From Enoplosus armatus (taxonomy: Eukaryota > Chordata > Actinopteri > Centrarchiformes > Enoplosidae): DNA of 64,000 bases. A program made the position numbers and the translations under genes. The notes below the pieces were generated by a model, which saw only the letters and a program-made list of their open reading frames with translations, was not told the DNA's origin and searched no databases. Shown in pieces: positions 48,901 through 60,951 of the stretch. The DNA lies in the NCBI RefSeq assembly GCF_043641665.1, contig NC_092181.1:22080463-22144462 (forward strand). The letters run 5' to 3'. Position 1 is the stretch's first letter. The number at the start of each line of letters is the position of its first letter.

Positions 48901-51900
48901 ACACACACAGCTTTGTCACAGATAATCATCTCCCCTCAGTGAAACTTGAATATTGCTCTGAGAGCTGCGTGCAGGTATGTACAGAGTGTATGACATCATG
49001 TTATGTCTGCTGCTGGACAGAACTTGCAGAATGGGCTCAGACCTGTTCACGCAGATGTGGTTCAGAGAGCATCTTTAAGGCAAATGTCTGTTGAGACGAG
49101 TGGCGAAATGTATTTAAGCACATGTAGTCAAGTACAACACTTTAACAGTAAAATGCTAATTGCATATATATATGCATCAGGACTAATACTTCAGTAATAT
49201 AATATATTATAGGACCATAGCCAAGAGTTTAGAAATAGGAAAGTCACAAGTCCAAGTTCCCCTTGCTGGTCGTAAAGTATACTTTACTCCACACTAAATT
49301 ATGAGTACTTTTACTGTGGATTCTCATAGTACATTTCGCTAATAGTACTTTTACTTATGTGACGTGCAGTACTTCTTCTGCCACTGGTTGAGACACTGCT
49401 GCCACAACATTATTACACATTCATTTTAACCATTAATGCCTTTTATTTTTAGGACTTTTTGAGGCATTTTGAGATTTTGAATGATAAATAATGATAATTA
49501 TATAAACAATAAAAATGAAAACCATGAAACCAGACCCATGCTACTATTTATTATGTACTGTGCTTGCTACGCCCAGAGATAAAGGCAGGGTTAAAACCAC
49601 TAAATATTTTGGCAACTGCAAACCAAAATACATTTGTGGATTGTAGTCCGTGTTTAAGTGTTGGTCTTCTCATTAGATCAGACCAAACTACTATTAAAAG
49701 TTATTAAAATATTAGTAGTGGTGCCAACGAGTGGACAGACAACATTTTGATTGAAGTTGGATCTGTCAGGTCAACATGTTTGACAATGGCTACCACACCC
49801 ATAGATACCAACAAACTGCTGCGGTAACAGGTGGGGTTAAAAACCACCAAACATGGGAAGGGCACCTCAAAGAAATCACAGTCATGTGCATGGCAGGTAT
49901 GACACCATATGAGGAAGCACAAATCAGAGTTAAAAAGTTGGACATAAAATAAAAAACTTTCTTTTTTTCTTTTTTTATGTATGCTGTTTCTTTTGGCATC
50001 TAAATTCTCATCCATACTGTGAAATCACAACGTCTCCAGATCCATGAGTCACAAGTTATTCAATTCAGTCCCTCCCACTTGCAGCTGCTGTTTATTTTCG
50101 TGGATATCTTTCACAGTGTCATTATCAATAAATGCTTAAATAACTGATGGGATGGTGTGGAGAACACCACCTTTTCATGCAATGTATGTCACCAATTGTG
50201 ACAACCATAGCAGATATTTCTACTGAACATTGCTACTGATGGAGTCCTTGGACCAGATCGATCCTCTGATTTTCATGAAGGACAAATCGGGGAGAAATCT
50301 GCTGTAAATTGAGCCTGGCCTGAAATAGCTTATATTGGCTGGATTTTAGGATGCTGCAGCCCAGTCTCATCAGCACAGCAGCCAAATAAGTGTCAGTTGA
50401 TAGTTCACATGGATTCAACAAAAGGTTATTTTTAACTGCTGGTAAAAGGGCGAGCGATTATTCCAGGTGCCTAGCAACTTAATGACGATACCTGCTGTTG
50501 CTTTAGGATTCAGTTTTATGGGTCAAGTAAGTCACTTAAGACTTGAGAGCTATGCAGTCAGAGCACATTGTTCAGCTCTATTTCAGGTTTCTAGCCACAG
50601 CTGCAGGGGTGTTTTAGGCTGTCCACTTTAATTTAACAGTAAATCACCACTTCTTCATACAGTACGGCTGCAGCTATCCAACCATCACATCACTGACCAA
50701 ACTGTCGTCCAGAACAGATATTGTTTGCCGCAGACCTTCATTTATGTCCAGCTGGGCTTTCACATTAAGCATTATTTGTTTGGCCTGTTTTACATGCGCA
50801 CAGTGTGTAAGACTTGCTCATAAGCATGGGTCACAAAACATACACATACTGTATGGATTTGCAACACAAAATGGACGATGATCTGTTTCTTTCATCTGTA
50901 ACATGACACTTTTCAGTCTATACTGTTTTGAGCGATAATGCAAAACTGACAAGGAACATTATTCCCTTCTGTCAGTATTGCATTATTGCATTTACCTGAT
51001 AAAATGAAAGAAACCTTAACATTTTAATTGATTGCATGTAGTATTTTCCTTTCATTGCTGTAATTAATATGGCAAATAATAATTAAATCTTAACACACAC
51101 TGCAGACATAATGTATAATGCACATATCAAACATTTTGTTTTGCAGGAAAGTCAAATGTTGTCGCAAAAGACGCTGTTTCCAGGTGGACAGGTGAGTCAT
51201 CTTTTCTTTTTAATACATGTAATGAGTCTGGAATTGAGCTTCAACAATTAGTTGATCAACAGAAAATTAATCTCAAGTCATTTCTCAAGCAAAAATGCCA
51301 AACTTTTGATGGTTCCAGCTTCTCAAATGTGAGAATTTGCCCATTGTTTTCCTCGTTTTATATTGTAGTAAATTGAATATTTTGGGGGTTTTGACACTTT
51401 ATAACATCACCTTGGGCTTTAGGAAAATGTGATGGACATTTTGTACAGTTTTCTGATGTTTTATAGACGATAAGTTGATTAATCAAGCAAATATTCAGGC
51501 AGATAAATCGATATTAGTATAATTAGTAGGGCTGCAACTAACACTTACATTTTGAATTAATCTGCAGATTATTTGCTCCATTAAGTGATTTATCGGTTGG
51601 TCTATAAAATGGCAGTAAATAGTGAAAAATTATAATTTCAAACAGCCTAGTGTGACGTGTTCAGATCGCTTGTTTTATTTAACCAACAGTATAAAACCCA
51701 AAGATATTCAGTTTGATTATATATAACGAAGAAAACCATAAAATCCTCACATTTGAGAAGCTAGAACCAGTGAACATTTTGCATTTTTGCTTTAGAAATA
51801 ACTAAAACAATTAATCGATTATCTTGCAGCACTAACCATAAATTAGTCCTAGTCTGGATCCAACAATACAGTTATTGCGGAAGTTGCCTCTGAATATTCA

Positions 51901-53879
51901 GTACAAAAATAACTTTAGAATCATTACGGCAGAGCTTCCTCCATTGATTTCTCCTTAGTGTGCAAGCTGTAAGGGCACTTTGTGTTCAGCATGTCACCTC
52001 CCAGGAGTCAACACTTAAACTCTCTGTGTGCATTCATTGACCTAAGCGGTAACCTAGGAGACAGCTGACCTTTGGGGATCATGGTAACCAGCCAGGCCTG
52101 TGGTGTTTTGACTCTTTAGGTCAACATTGCCTGTTACTGGTCAACAAAGTCACGATGTCAGTTTGAGTTGGCACATTTTTGCTTTACTTCCATGCAATTA
52201 TATTCATTTTAAGAAACTATGAGTCACATCTGCCTCTTCCATGACTTGTACTTCCCTCATCTGGGGTGGACACTACTATACCAATACATGTTAGGCAGCA
52301 ATGAAAGTGTTTTCATCACAGTACCGTGTACAATGTTGCCTTAGATCAATGTAATTTTAACTACAAGCTGTAATATCCTCAGCTGTCCTGTTGCAACTAA
52401 CAGCACTATTTCGTCAGTTCTCTCAACTGGCTGTCATTTCACATTTTTAACAAATTTGTTTCTCTGTTGCTTTTTGACCAAACACCAAAATCAACACAAT
52501 AAAGCCTTCTAGACTTGATGGAAGAAGTGGATGCATCAAAACAAAACATAAAACAGGCACTGCTATTATTGCTGGCATTATTTCAACACCTAGAAGGGTA
52601 CAAATTAATTACTAGTTGTTTTTCCAAAACTATGTATTGTGGTTTTAACCTGTATCATTGTCACACTGAGACACACCCACACATACAGACTCACATACAA
52701 GCCCTGGCACAGTGAAAGGCATTACTAATATCATGATTCAGAGTTTATTGACTTAAGCTCTTGATAAAGCTGGTGTTAATCTATAGGAAGCTATTTGATT
52801 TACTCTTTAAATGAATGACACATCCGCAGTTTTCAGCTTGTTTTGTGAATGACTTTGAAAATAAACTGCAATAGAAAGAATAGTCAAGTCATTCCTGATT
52901 ACAGCCATGTTGAAGATTATCTCGGATACTTGTGGACTTACGAGCTGATATGTGAATGAAGTACATCACATTAATTGTGCGTTTGGTTCAGTACTTAATG
53001 TACCGATGTGTTTTGAAATATTATGCTTGTATGACTTTTGTGTACAAAAAGGTATCGTCACATTTAATATGAAGCTGAATTAATCATCATACATCAAACT
53101 CAAGTTATGCTTTTAACTAAGAGTTAAATGGAAATAGACTGGTGATTATACGCATTCATCATCAAGGATATGAATTGAATCAAACATTTTTAGAGTGAAG
53201 CTAATACATTGGCTGAGTCTGTCAGAAATGTTAAAAGCTTGTTATTATAAGGTTGTTATTCCATCTCTTGGTGGTTAAGGGCAGGTGCCAGAAATGTAAA
53301 ATACAAACAAATTTACAACACTTTTTCAGGAACATTTCCAGACAAAGTTCCACCTCACGCACAGCTCCACCTGACAGATATATGGTATCAAATCTGCACT
53401 TTGCAAGATTTTTATGCAGATTACTGCAGTCTGCGTAACACAGAGTGCCCCTCCTTCGTTAAGACCCACCAGATTCACCCTAATTGCCCAAATTCTTTTC
53501 AGGTGTGGTAGATGGTCACTGGTGGGAAATGTTCTGTGCTCAGGAAGTAATAATCAAATCTTCAGCCAAACTAACTCAACTTTCGCCAAAACAGCATTGA
53601 ACAAGTGCTTCAGAGCAACAAGACAGATGGTTTGTTCTTGGACTCAACCGTCATTCTCAAGTCCAAGAGTATTCTCATTATCCCAGACTGACTGTGCTTC
53701 CTATAATGCTATATAACACTGGAGGGGCAAGTGCATCAGTGGTACATTAAAGATTTTGATTTATTTTTTCAGACAATATTTTCTCCATCAAGTCCTGGAC
53801 AAAGAAGAAGTTTGCCTTTGATGACGGTCGCATTAATAAAGCCTTTGGGATCCCAGAGGACTTTGACTACATGGACTGA
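39982..53879 (+). CDS. mnd1: MND1, meiotic nuclear division protein 1 (8 coding exons)
   Basis: Coding exons: 39982-39984 (only the ATG), 40826-40891, 41602-41659, 43620-43768, 45656-45730, 45823-45937, 51147-51191 and 53773-53879. All junctions are GT-AG and phase is kept; the product is 205 residues, the same length as human MND1. The N-terminus [20 protein letters not shown] begins the winged-helix DNA-binding part (about 1-75). The stretch [21 protein letters not shown] leads into a Glu/Lys/Gln-rich coiled coil (about 83-150), and the protein ends with [12 protein letters not shown] and [11 protein letters not shown], the conserved C-terminal cap. MND1 forms a heterodimer with HOP2/PSMC3IP that stimulates DMC1 and RAD51 strand invasion in meiotic prophase. 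Introns 6 (about 5.2 kb) and 7 (about 2.6 kb) are long. Exon 5 could start three bases later (AAG/AAG), but the chosen acceptor keeps the human length. Confidence 0.97.
39985..40825 (+). other. mnd1: mnd1 intron 1
   Basis: Begins gtaagc directly after the ATG. No other feature recognised. Confidence 0.5.
40892..41601 (+). other. mnd1: mnd1 intron 2
   Basis: No feature recognised. Confidence 0.5.
41660..43619 (+). other. mnd1: mnd1 intron 3
   Basis: Two overlapping minus-strand frames (42109-42470) look like chance; a G-rich tract lies at 42844-42860. Confidence 0.5.
43769..44320 (+). other. mnd1: mnd1 intron 4, left part
   Basis: No exon or repeat recognised. Confidence 0.45.
44321..44860 (-). 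repeat. Probable dispersed repeat in mnd1 intron 4
   Basis: Contains gggaataagccctaaaaccc, ttgcacttccggttccctcg and aaatgagactacagaggttg blocks that I associate with a common fish element. Boundaries are approximate; the 119-codon and 77-codon frames across it are not trusted. Confidence 0.45.
44861..45655 (+). other. mnd1: mnd1 intron 4, right part
   Basis: No feature recognised. Confidence 0.45.
45938..49094 (+). other. mnd1: mnd1 intron 6, left part
   Basis: Holds an (AG)n run at 46481-46508 and a short (CA)n at about 48894-48909. No exon or gene recognised in about 3.1 kb. Confidence 0.5.
49095..49390 (-). repeat. Dispersed repeat, 'GGTGGAAGAAGTACT' family, minus strand
   Basis: Ends at gcagtacttcttctgccact, the reverse complement of the family start, and has cttttactgtgg and agtacttttacttatgtg blocks. 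Confidence 0.6.
49391..51146 (+). other. mnd1: mnd1 intron 6, right part
   Basis: No exon recognised; the minus-strand frame at 49704-50015 is not supported. Confidence 0.45.
51228..51837. repeat. Two 'gattaatc' family copies in inverted orientation
   Basis: 51228-51500 is in one orientation and 51528-51837 in the other. The shared block is gcttctcaaatgtgagaat in the first and cctcacatttgagaagct in the second. End motifs are tagggctgcaactaacac at 51527 and gcagcactaa near 51825. Confidence 0.7.
51838..53772 (+). other. mnd1: mnd1 intron 7, remainder
   Basis: No exon or repeat recognised; the frame at 53414-53716 has no known domain. Confidence 0.45.
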
Positions 53880-54515
53880 CTGCCAGCTTTTCTACCAGAA
53901 TTCATGGTCACAAGAAGTGTTTAAGCTTTAGTTTGGAGCCAGTATACCCGGTCTCAGCAGGTCTAGTTTATGTTCTGTGTATTAGAGTGAAAACAAATGC
54001 ACCAGGATTTATATTCATGGCCTGCGGGGGGCTTTGAATGAGGACGGATATCGGTCATTTTGCTGCTGCAGATGGACTTCATCAGCGCAAATGTTGCTTT
54101 GGTGCAACCAGAGAAGAGAAGCACCGACCATTAGTGACTGTGAGGGGTGATGGGGTTCTGTGATAAACACAAACCTTGCAGCCTGATTTTTGGGACACCT
54201 GTTTGCATGAAAACTGAGAACCCCGAATTGATGGAAAGGAATGAACACTTAACACATCTGTGCAGCCAATGATCTAATTTATATGGTTTAAACAGATGGT
54301 TTGGAATCAAATTCTTGTGCACTTTTTTCCTACGTTTTCCCCATTTCATTTTTGCTTGGGGGAGAAAAACTCTTCATTCCCAAAAAGTGCACCGTGACTG
54401 ACGGGAGAATTCAATTACAGAGAATATGTTTAGGATATGTTATGTCTACAAGTGCTGTAAACGTTTAAAGTACATTTACTTTTTGTTGCGAATAAAATGT
54501 CCCTCTTGAGTTTTA
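53880..54515 (+). other. mnd1: mnd1 3' UTR with poly(A) signal
   Basis: Non-coding sequence after the TGA at 53877-53879. AATAAA at 54491-54496 is followed by a T/G-containing stretch, giving a likely 3' UTR of about 630 bases. Small open frames on the other strand in this stretch have no recognisable content. Confidence 0.6.
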
Positions 54516-55662
54516 CAAGCCGTTTTCTGCAGTGTACAAATGTATTTACACCAGCCCTCCTATCTTTTCTGCCTTCATTTCTTTAGAAATTGCCACTGGA
54601 AAATTTCCGAATCTGTCACAAAAGCATAACTTTTTTCCAGAGCTGCACACTCACTTTCTGTATGAACAAAAAAGGAACACTGTTGTTATGACATGTCTAG
54701 AATGACTATTGCCCTGTTTAATTTCCTCCATTTTTCTCTGTCAAACCAGATGCAAAACAGGTAGTTGTGTGTTCTGTGTTTACTCAATGACCTAGTTGCC
54801 AATGTGTCTTGGTTTGTTTATTTAAATTTCAGATGTGCATCTCATCTTACTCATCAGTTTAGTTTTCTTTCCAGTAGATGAATAATTTGCAAACATATTG
54901 TTAGTTCTCTGTTGATTCATGACCTGCTTTTTATTTATGTTTCTTAGTGCAAGTTATTTTTATCTGTAATTCATTAAAGGAGGGACATGTTAGTATTAAA
55001 CAGAGACATATTTTGTGAAAGATGTATCCTTGCAAACTACTTTAGCCTACAGATTAAAAGTGTTAGCAGTTTCCTGTTCATAAGGCTTCCTAATGCCTAG
55101 GTTTAGTTATTTATACTTTTAAGGATAATCTGCTTCTAAGCAATGTGCAGATGCAAATGTCAGTGCTCTCCCATGTTGTATATTAATTGTGGAAACCCCA
55201 AACTCTGTATTAGAAGTGTGCAGGTGACTGTAGCAACACTGATCCAGCAAAAAAGAATATTCTTAAATGCCTGGCTCCAGTTTTGTTTGGTGGGACTGAC
55301 ACACCCACAGGAGAGTAACCTGAGTGTATGTTCATGTGTGTACCTGCCCAACCTGTCCTAACTATGATTCATGAGTCGAACATGCTGAGTTGTTCTCTAG
55401 CTCTCCTAAAGGCGGTGCATAGTTTCACCTCGCTGTCATTAACTTGAAGACTATTGATTGCAGTGTCTTTGGTTAAAACAACAATACAATAATTACGCTG
55501 ACTAAAGAATTTCACTGAACCTAAAGTATCGGCCAAAAGAAGGACGTAAGATTATATAACATTAAACTGATGCATAAATAGCTTTTATTGCATTAAAGGT
55601 ATGCTTTCAAGTTCTCATCGAGCAGGGTACATACAGATTTTTACAAATCTAATAGTACATTA
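54516..55662. other. mnd1-tmem131l intergenic
   Basis: No gene or RNA recognised. Confidence 0.45.
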
Positions 55663-56073
55663 AAAGTACCAATACAACAATGTAAAATAAAAAGCATTAC
55701 ATAAGTAAAAGTCCTGCATTCAGAACACTACATTAGTATGCATAATGCCCCTTGGGAGTGTTGTACTATTTTATATGACATTATTAGATTATTATTACTG
55801 ATGCAGTAATGTATAAGTATTTTAATGTTGTAGGTAGAGACATTTCTAACCATTTTATATATTGTTTGGTCCTTTAATTTATGGTCTAAAGAAATCAGTA
55901 ACTATAGCCGTCAAATAAATGTAGTGGAGTAAAAAGTACAATATTTCCCTCTGAAATGAAGTGGAGTAGAAGTATAAAGTAGCATGAGATGGAAACAGTA
56001 AAGTAGAAGTACCTCAAATGTGTATTTAAAGTACAGTACTTGAGTGAATGTATTTAGTTACTTTCCACCACTG
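55663..56073 (+). repeat. Dispersed repeat, 'GGTGGAAGAAGTACT' family
   Basis: aaaagtaccaatacaacaat, gtaaaagtcctgcattcaga, gtagtggagtaaaaagtaca and the end ttactttccaccactg are all present. The 5' few bases are missing or diverged. The copy ends about 260 bases before the tmem131l ATG. Confidence 0.8.
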
Positions 56074-56099
56074 TTGGGCACATTATTCATGCAAATCTT

Positions 56100-56336
56100 T
56101 GTTTGATGCCCTGTTTGACAACTTTGTTTGGTTTACCTTCAGCAACGGACACGTAAACAGCCTTGTTGCAAGTGTCACTGGAGTGTGGCCTCACTGTACG
56201 ATGTGATTGAGGAGGCGGGGAGGGACAGAGGGAGGGAGCTGCTGCCGCCGCCGCTGCTGCTGCTGCTGCTGCTTGGTGAGAGAAAGAAAGACCAACACAG
56301 CGAAACACAAGGTAGGCTGCTAGCTGAGAGGGCAGC
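56100..56336 (+). promoter_or_regulatory. tmem131l: tmem131l promoter / 5' UTR with CTG-CCG triplet run
   Basis: G/C-rich sequence just upstream of the tmem131l ATG. It holds a purine run (56208-56238) and 11 CTG/CCG triplets at 56239-56271. GT sites at 56276 and 56311 could be donors of 5' UTR splice variants, but none is needed for the coding model. The transcription start is not known. Confidence 0.5.
56239..56271 (+). repeat. (CTG)2(CCG)3(CTG)6 trinucleotide repeat
   Basis: Eleven uninterrupted NNG triplets lie about 65 bases before the tmem131l start codon. In two frames they give poly-Leu or poly-Ala open frames with no other support, so this is read as a 5' UTR or promoter microsatellite rather than coding. 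Confidence 0.85.
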
Positions 56337-59300
56337 ATGGCGGGGCTACAGGACTTCCAACAAGGCAGCCACTGTCACAGGAAAACGTGGATCAATATAC
56401 TACTAGGAATTCTACAATTACTTTTACCCTGCGTGCAGCACGGAGGGGCACAGCTGCAAGGTTTGTACTCACCTTTATTTTCCGCTTCGGTGGTGCAACA
56501 CGACCGTTGGAAAAAATAATGTAAAAATGTTAACTAAGCTAGACTGACTTGACAGCAAACGTTACAGTGGAAAATTGTGGCAACGTAAATCCAAACATGT
56601 AAAATTAAAACGGCCTAAAATGTTCTGGATTTATTTTGAAATAGTGACTATAGCATATTTTGTGGTGTGTGTGGTTTTTTTTTACCAGCAGGGAAGAGGG
56701 TTGTAGCTAATGTTTTGTCACCCTGCTAGTTCATGCTAGCTCCCAGTTCCCTGTGCTGTTTGGTTAAACGTAACGTTAACTTGGTCAGACAGGGAAGTAA
56801 CGTATTATCAGGATTTAAAAGGGACACTTAACGGTTACGGTTGTCACTGTAATAAAGCTACAAAATGCCGTAAACTAACGCTACACGGCTAAACAGTCGT
56901 GTGTACTGCAGTAACAGGAGAGATGTTTTCCAAGTTCGTTAGCCACCGAGCTAACCTTCCTGCTAATGAAGCAGCTAGCAAACAGCCTTTGTCAGCCTGC
57001 CGAGGCGAAGTCATTTCCTCACTTGTCTCTGTGATTATCATCCACATATTTTCAGTTTATTCATTTGTTATAATCAGTAATACTAATGTAGGTTGGTGGT
57101 TTGCAGTTTAATTCTCTCGGCTGCTTAAATTTGGTGTATTTTCAATCGGCTGTCTTTTCCATGTTGCCCAATTTCCAACCCTAACATCTCACTGATTCAA
57201 TTTCTTGCTCCCACAAAGCTCTGAGTCAGATGTCCACCAACGTGGTCGAGGTCTGGCAACCGGAGGAGGCAGACCCATTAGTCCCACTTCAGGTAATCAT
57301 AATTTCTCTCTTGGGTGTGTTTTGTATGGAGGAGGAATCGATAGTATCTATATGCAAAAGACAACTCACCCAACAACAGCTTTCAAATTGCAGCCAGATG
57401 CATCAGCACGTGTGTGGTTGGTGCAACCCCATTGTTTTTGGCTCCACTTTGCAACTAGTTGAGTTGTGTATATTTATTTATTTATTTATTTATGTGAGGA
57501 AAGATCAGTGACCATACACGACTTTGTGGCCATACTACTGTACAAATGTTGTAGTTATTTAGCTAGTATCCATAGTTCAATACTGAAATGAAACCAGAGC
57601 GGGAGGCCACCTGCCATGTGGCTCCTCCTTATTTTCTTTTGTACATAGTGTCCATTGTGGTGTTCAGTCAGTAGTACAGAGCACGTTAGGAGTGAGGCAG
57701 TCTGAGTACTTCTTTGCAGTCCTTTCCTGCATACGACTTTGCAATTTATTTCTTGCTTCTGTAGTTTGCATGCTATGTTGTTTGTTGTGCAGGATTTTTT
57801 TTAGGATCTGAGTTACAATTACCTAAACATTTTCAAGTAGGCGTGTGTGACGGTTATGTAATTATGTAGCAAGGCCAGCACAAACAGCAGGAGTTCAGTG
57901 TTTACTGATAAGTTGTCATGAGGTCACCAGCTGACTGTCATGTTACCTGAGGGGGGTGTGGCATTTTCTGCAGGCCCTTGTAAACGGATGTGAATAGCCT
58001 TGATAATTTGGTGCACATTACACCAAAGTAGTTTTGATACGTTAAGTAAAGTCTGTTTTTCAAGCGAGTCTTTTGGAAGTGAAAGTTGATACATATAGTA
58101 AATAATAAAAATAGATAATAGTTTTACACAAATATTTATACATAGTTGATTTTGTTGCTATGCTTTACAAAGTTTTTAAAAGACTTATTTTGCAATCTGC
58201 ACACTGCAGTAATTACCATAGACATGCCCAGACCGGAGATAACACAAGAGGAGATGATTCAACATTGGAGGGTGATTATTGGAGGTTGTTGTATACATTG
58301 AAAAATATGGTTTAAAGAAAGGCCATAAAGCGTGGGGATGTCAGTGTTTGGACATGTTTTTTCCACTCATCCCTACCTTGCAGACCAATTGGCAGATGGT
58401 GGAATTGTTGACATTGTTAGGTGTCATGTTTAGATAGGCAGCGGTGACTGGAGTGACTGTCTCAGTTACATGGGCTATGTGAAATAGAGCATGACATGGG
58501 TGCCTTTCTTCTATGTTCCAGTGCTGTTGGTGGTCAGCTGGTTAAGTAGCGAGCTGTATGTTGCTGTGGGCACATTGAAGTGGTGATGCAGGAGATACTG
58601 TGTTGGGTGCCATGATGCATAGTAAAAATCAGATATCAGATTTGGGCAGCCGAGATCATATCCGAGCAGATATTGTGTGCATGACTAGAGCTTGTACTTG
58701 TTGCCATCTTCATCTCATACTCTTACTTGAGATTTTGTAAACATTGGCTTGTGTTGTGGATTTGATGAAGGATCATGTGTTTGGATTGGCTGCAAGTCTA
58801 AATAGGTGGCTTCCAGTCCCTTCATGATTGTTGGATTAGTTCAGGTTTCCGTCTCTTTCATCTTCAGATTTTGAGTTTTGTGTTTTGTATACAGACCCTT
58901 GTCATGCATGTTTTAAATCCCAGTACTCATCTTAAAATCCCTGCAATTAGAATCCAATTCATTTACAAATGGTGCTGCTCCATATTCCTCGTGCTTTCAT
59001 GGCTCACCTGCTGCAACAAGCAGCAACAGAATGTGTTCTGTCATTGTTGTGCTTAATCAGCTGGAAAATCAGTTTTGTCTCGTTCACTTAAGCCATTAAC
59101 TTCACAGCCTTCAAAGGTGTTGGGGGTAGTTGCTACCTCCGCAAAAACAATATTTACTGGTTGACAAATCTTAACGTCTCGCAGTATATAGTGTCATATA
59201 TCCCAACCTTGCTTAGACTGCAGTAGAGACGACGCAGCATCTGATGTCATTGTAGCACTATGTTCCTTAAGGTGTGAGCTGGCTCGGTGCTTAACTTAAG

Positions 59301-60951
59301 TAGTTTGCACTAGAGTGCAGGTGGAAAGAAGGGAAAGGAGATAGTAAGTCTGACAGATCAGGATTCATAGTAGAGTTTTAGACAGCCACTATACTTACAT
59401 ACAGTATGTCCTCCATTGGTGTTGTTTTGTGGTGTGATCATGAAGCCACGATGTACTGTACATTCTGCATTTGAAGAGACCAAAGCTTATCTCTATAGGC
59501 CATGCATGGTGCACATAACCTACTACACTGTAGGTAACAGTGTGTCTGTTTGAACTGCTGTGTTGTCATTTTCAGTCCCTTACTTATTAGTAAGCCACAT
59601 TCAGTAAAATGTACACCCCTTGTGCATGTTCATTGCTTATTGTTTCATGCACTGCTGGCGTGTGTACTTTTAAATGTTCTGCTGTGTGTGAAAGGATTTC
59701 CTCACGTATTTGTCAAACTGAGCCTCATTTGGCAGACTGGTCTCAAATATTTATGAAAATGTGGAGAAGATTAAACACCATTATTGCACAAATCCATGTT
59801 TGGTCCAAGCCACATCATTGTTACAATGATCAGTCAGTTGTCAATTAACTACAAAGTGCACTGCTGGTCAATTTTCCCCTCAAGAAGAATTAACTTGGTA
59901 CATGCAGTATGTTGACATGTGCAGTGTAATCTGGTCAGGCAATAGTTGCACATGTGCGCATGGTTTAGCATAACTTGATTTTCAGGATTTGCGATAATAG
60001 TGTGAATATCTGGAAGCATGCGCTGTACTCTGGAGGAAACCTAGTATTTGTGCTACCAAGTGAGAGAAAGAAAAATGGAGGGACTTTGTTGATGTTTGTT
60101 ATTTTACATGTCGATAAACACAAATTTCCTCCGCAGTAAGCAGCATTGATATTAGGATGGATGGATAGATATAAAGATATTTTATGAATCCTGCGGGAAT
60201 TATTCTAGTCATCAATGCACCATAACTAACAGAAAACTATATCATTAACTAATGAATAAAAAAGACTAAATATGTAGAAGATATTGTATAGAATGTAAAA
60301 AAAAGAACCTCTCTAAGATCAAGAAAAATGAAAAACCCAATTTCACCAGTCATGTCAACATTATCTAGCGCTGTTTCAAAGTCACTGATCTTCAGAAATG
60401 CTGTATTCATTCAGTAATCCTGAATGCACAGCGTGAGAACATGTGGTGGACAACAAACTGGATGTTCATTGTCTTATTCTGAGAACTTCAGTATGCTCTG
60501 CCAACACTGGCAGAAATTGCTGCCTGCTGTCTAACCCTCAGAGTCCGGGTGGAAAAGATGAAATGCCAGTTTTAGTTTCCCGAGGCTGTTCCAGATTTCT
60601 GCTTGGATTTCCTGGTTTATTTACAGTGAAATCATATTTTATGCAAAATAAAACCTTTGCCATTTCAAGAAATAAATTGCAGATGCATAGTGAAACGCAT
60701 TCGAGCAGTTGGTGGTGTATCAGTGTGCATCAAACCTCGTCTTTATGAAAATAATCACAGTAGCCAGAAGGCTGTTTGGCATACCAGTAGATTTATATCC
60801 CACAGAGCCTCCTGATATGGTTCTTTCTAAACCACAGTGTGAATGTAGAATAAATGGGTTGCACTCTGCTGTTTTGACCATATAGTGTATTTTTATTTTA
60901 TTTTCAGGTGGAGAAGGAGCGAAGAAAAGATGGTCTTCCACTGGAAGACAG
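56337..60951 (+). CDS. tmem131l: TMEM131L, 5' part only (first three coding exons)
   Basis: Exons: 56337-56460, 57219-57292 and 60908-60951, all GT-AG with phase kept (80 complete codons plus two bases). The ATG context is gcagcATGG. Residues 17-33 (around WINILLGILQLLLPC) form a hydrophobic signal segment ending near GGAQ, as in human TMEM131L. Exon 2 gives NVVEVWQPEEADPLVPLQ, close to the human NVVELWQAEE segment. Exon 3 (VEKERRKDGLPLEDR) is less conserved. The next expected block, leading into the first PapD-like domain, is not found before 64000, so the rest lies to the right. TMEM131-family proteins are large single-pass membrane proteins with PapD-like luminal domains. TMEM131L is reported to restrain thymocyte proliferation and Wnt signalling; the role in fish is inferred. 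Position next to mnd1 supports the call. Confidence 0.88.
56461..57218 (+). other. tmem131l: tmem131l intron 1
   Basis: Begins gtttgt and ends caaag. CpG-containing and T-rich stretches are present; no other feature recognised. Confidence 0.5.
57293..60907 (+). other. tmem131l: tmem131l intron 2
   Basis: A 3.6 kb intron without recognisable exons. It holds a (TTTA)n run at about 57474-57494 and, at about 60150-60230, a decayed LINE-type tail (gatatttta-tgaatcctgcgggaat pattern). Short open frames here have no recognisable domain. Confidence 0.6.

Noticed and set aside
56128..56406. 92-codon + ORF covering the CTG repeat and the start of tmem131l
   Set aside because: Out of frame with the clear TMEM131L N-terminus; the poly-Leu comes from the triplet repeat. 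It could only act as a uORF.
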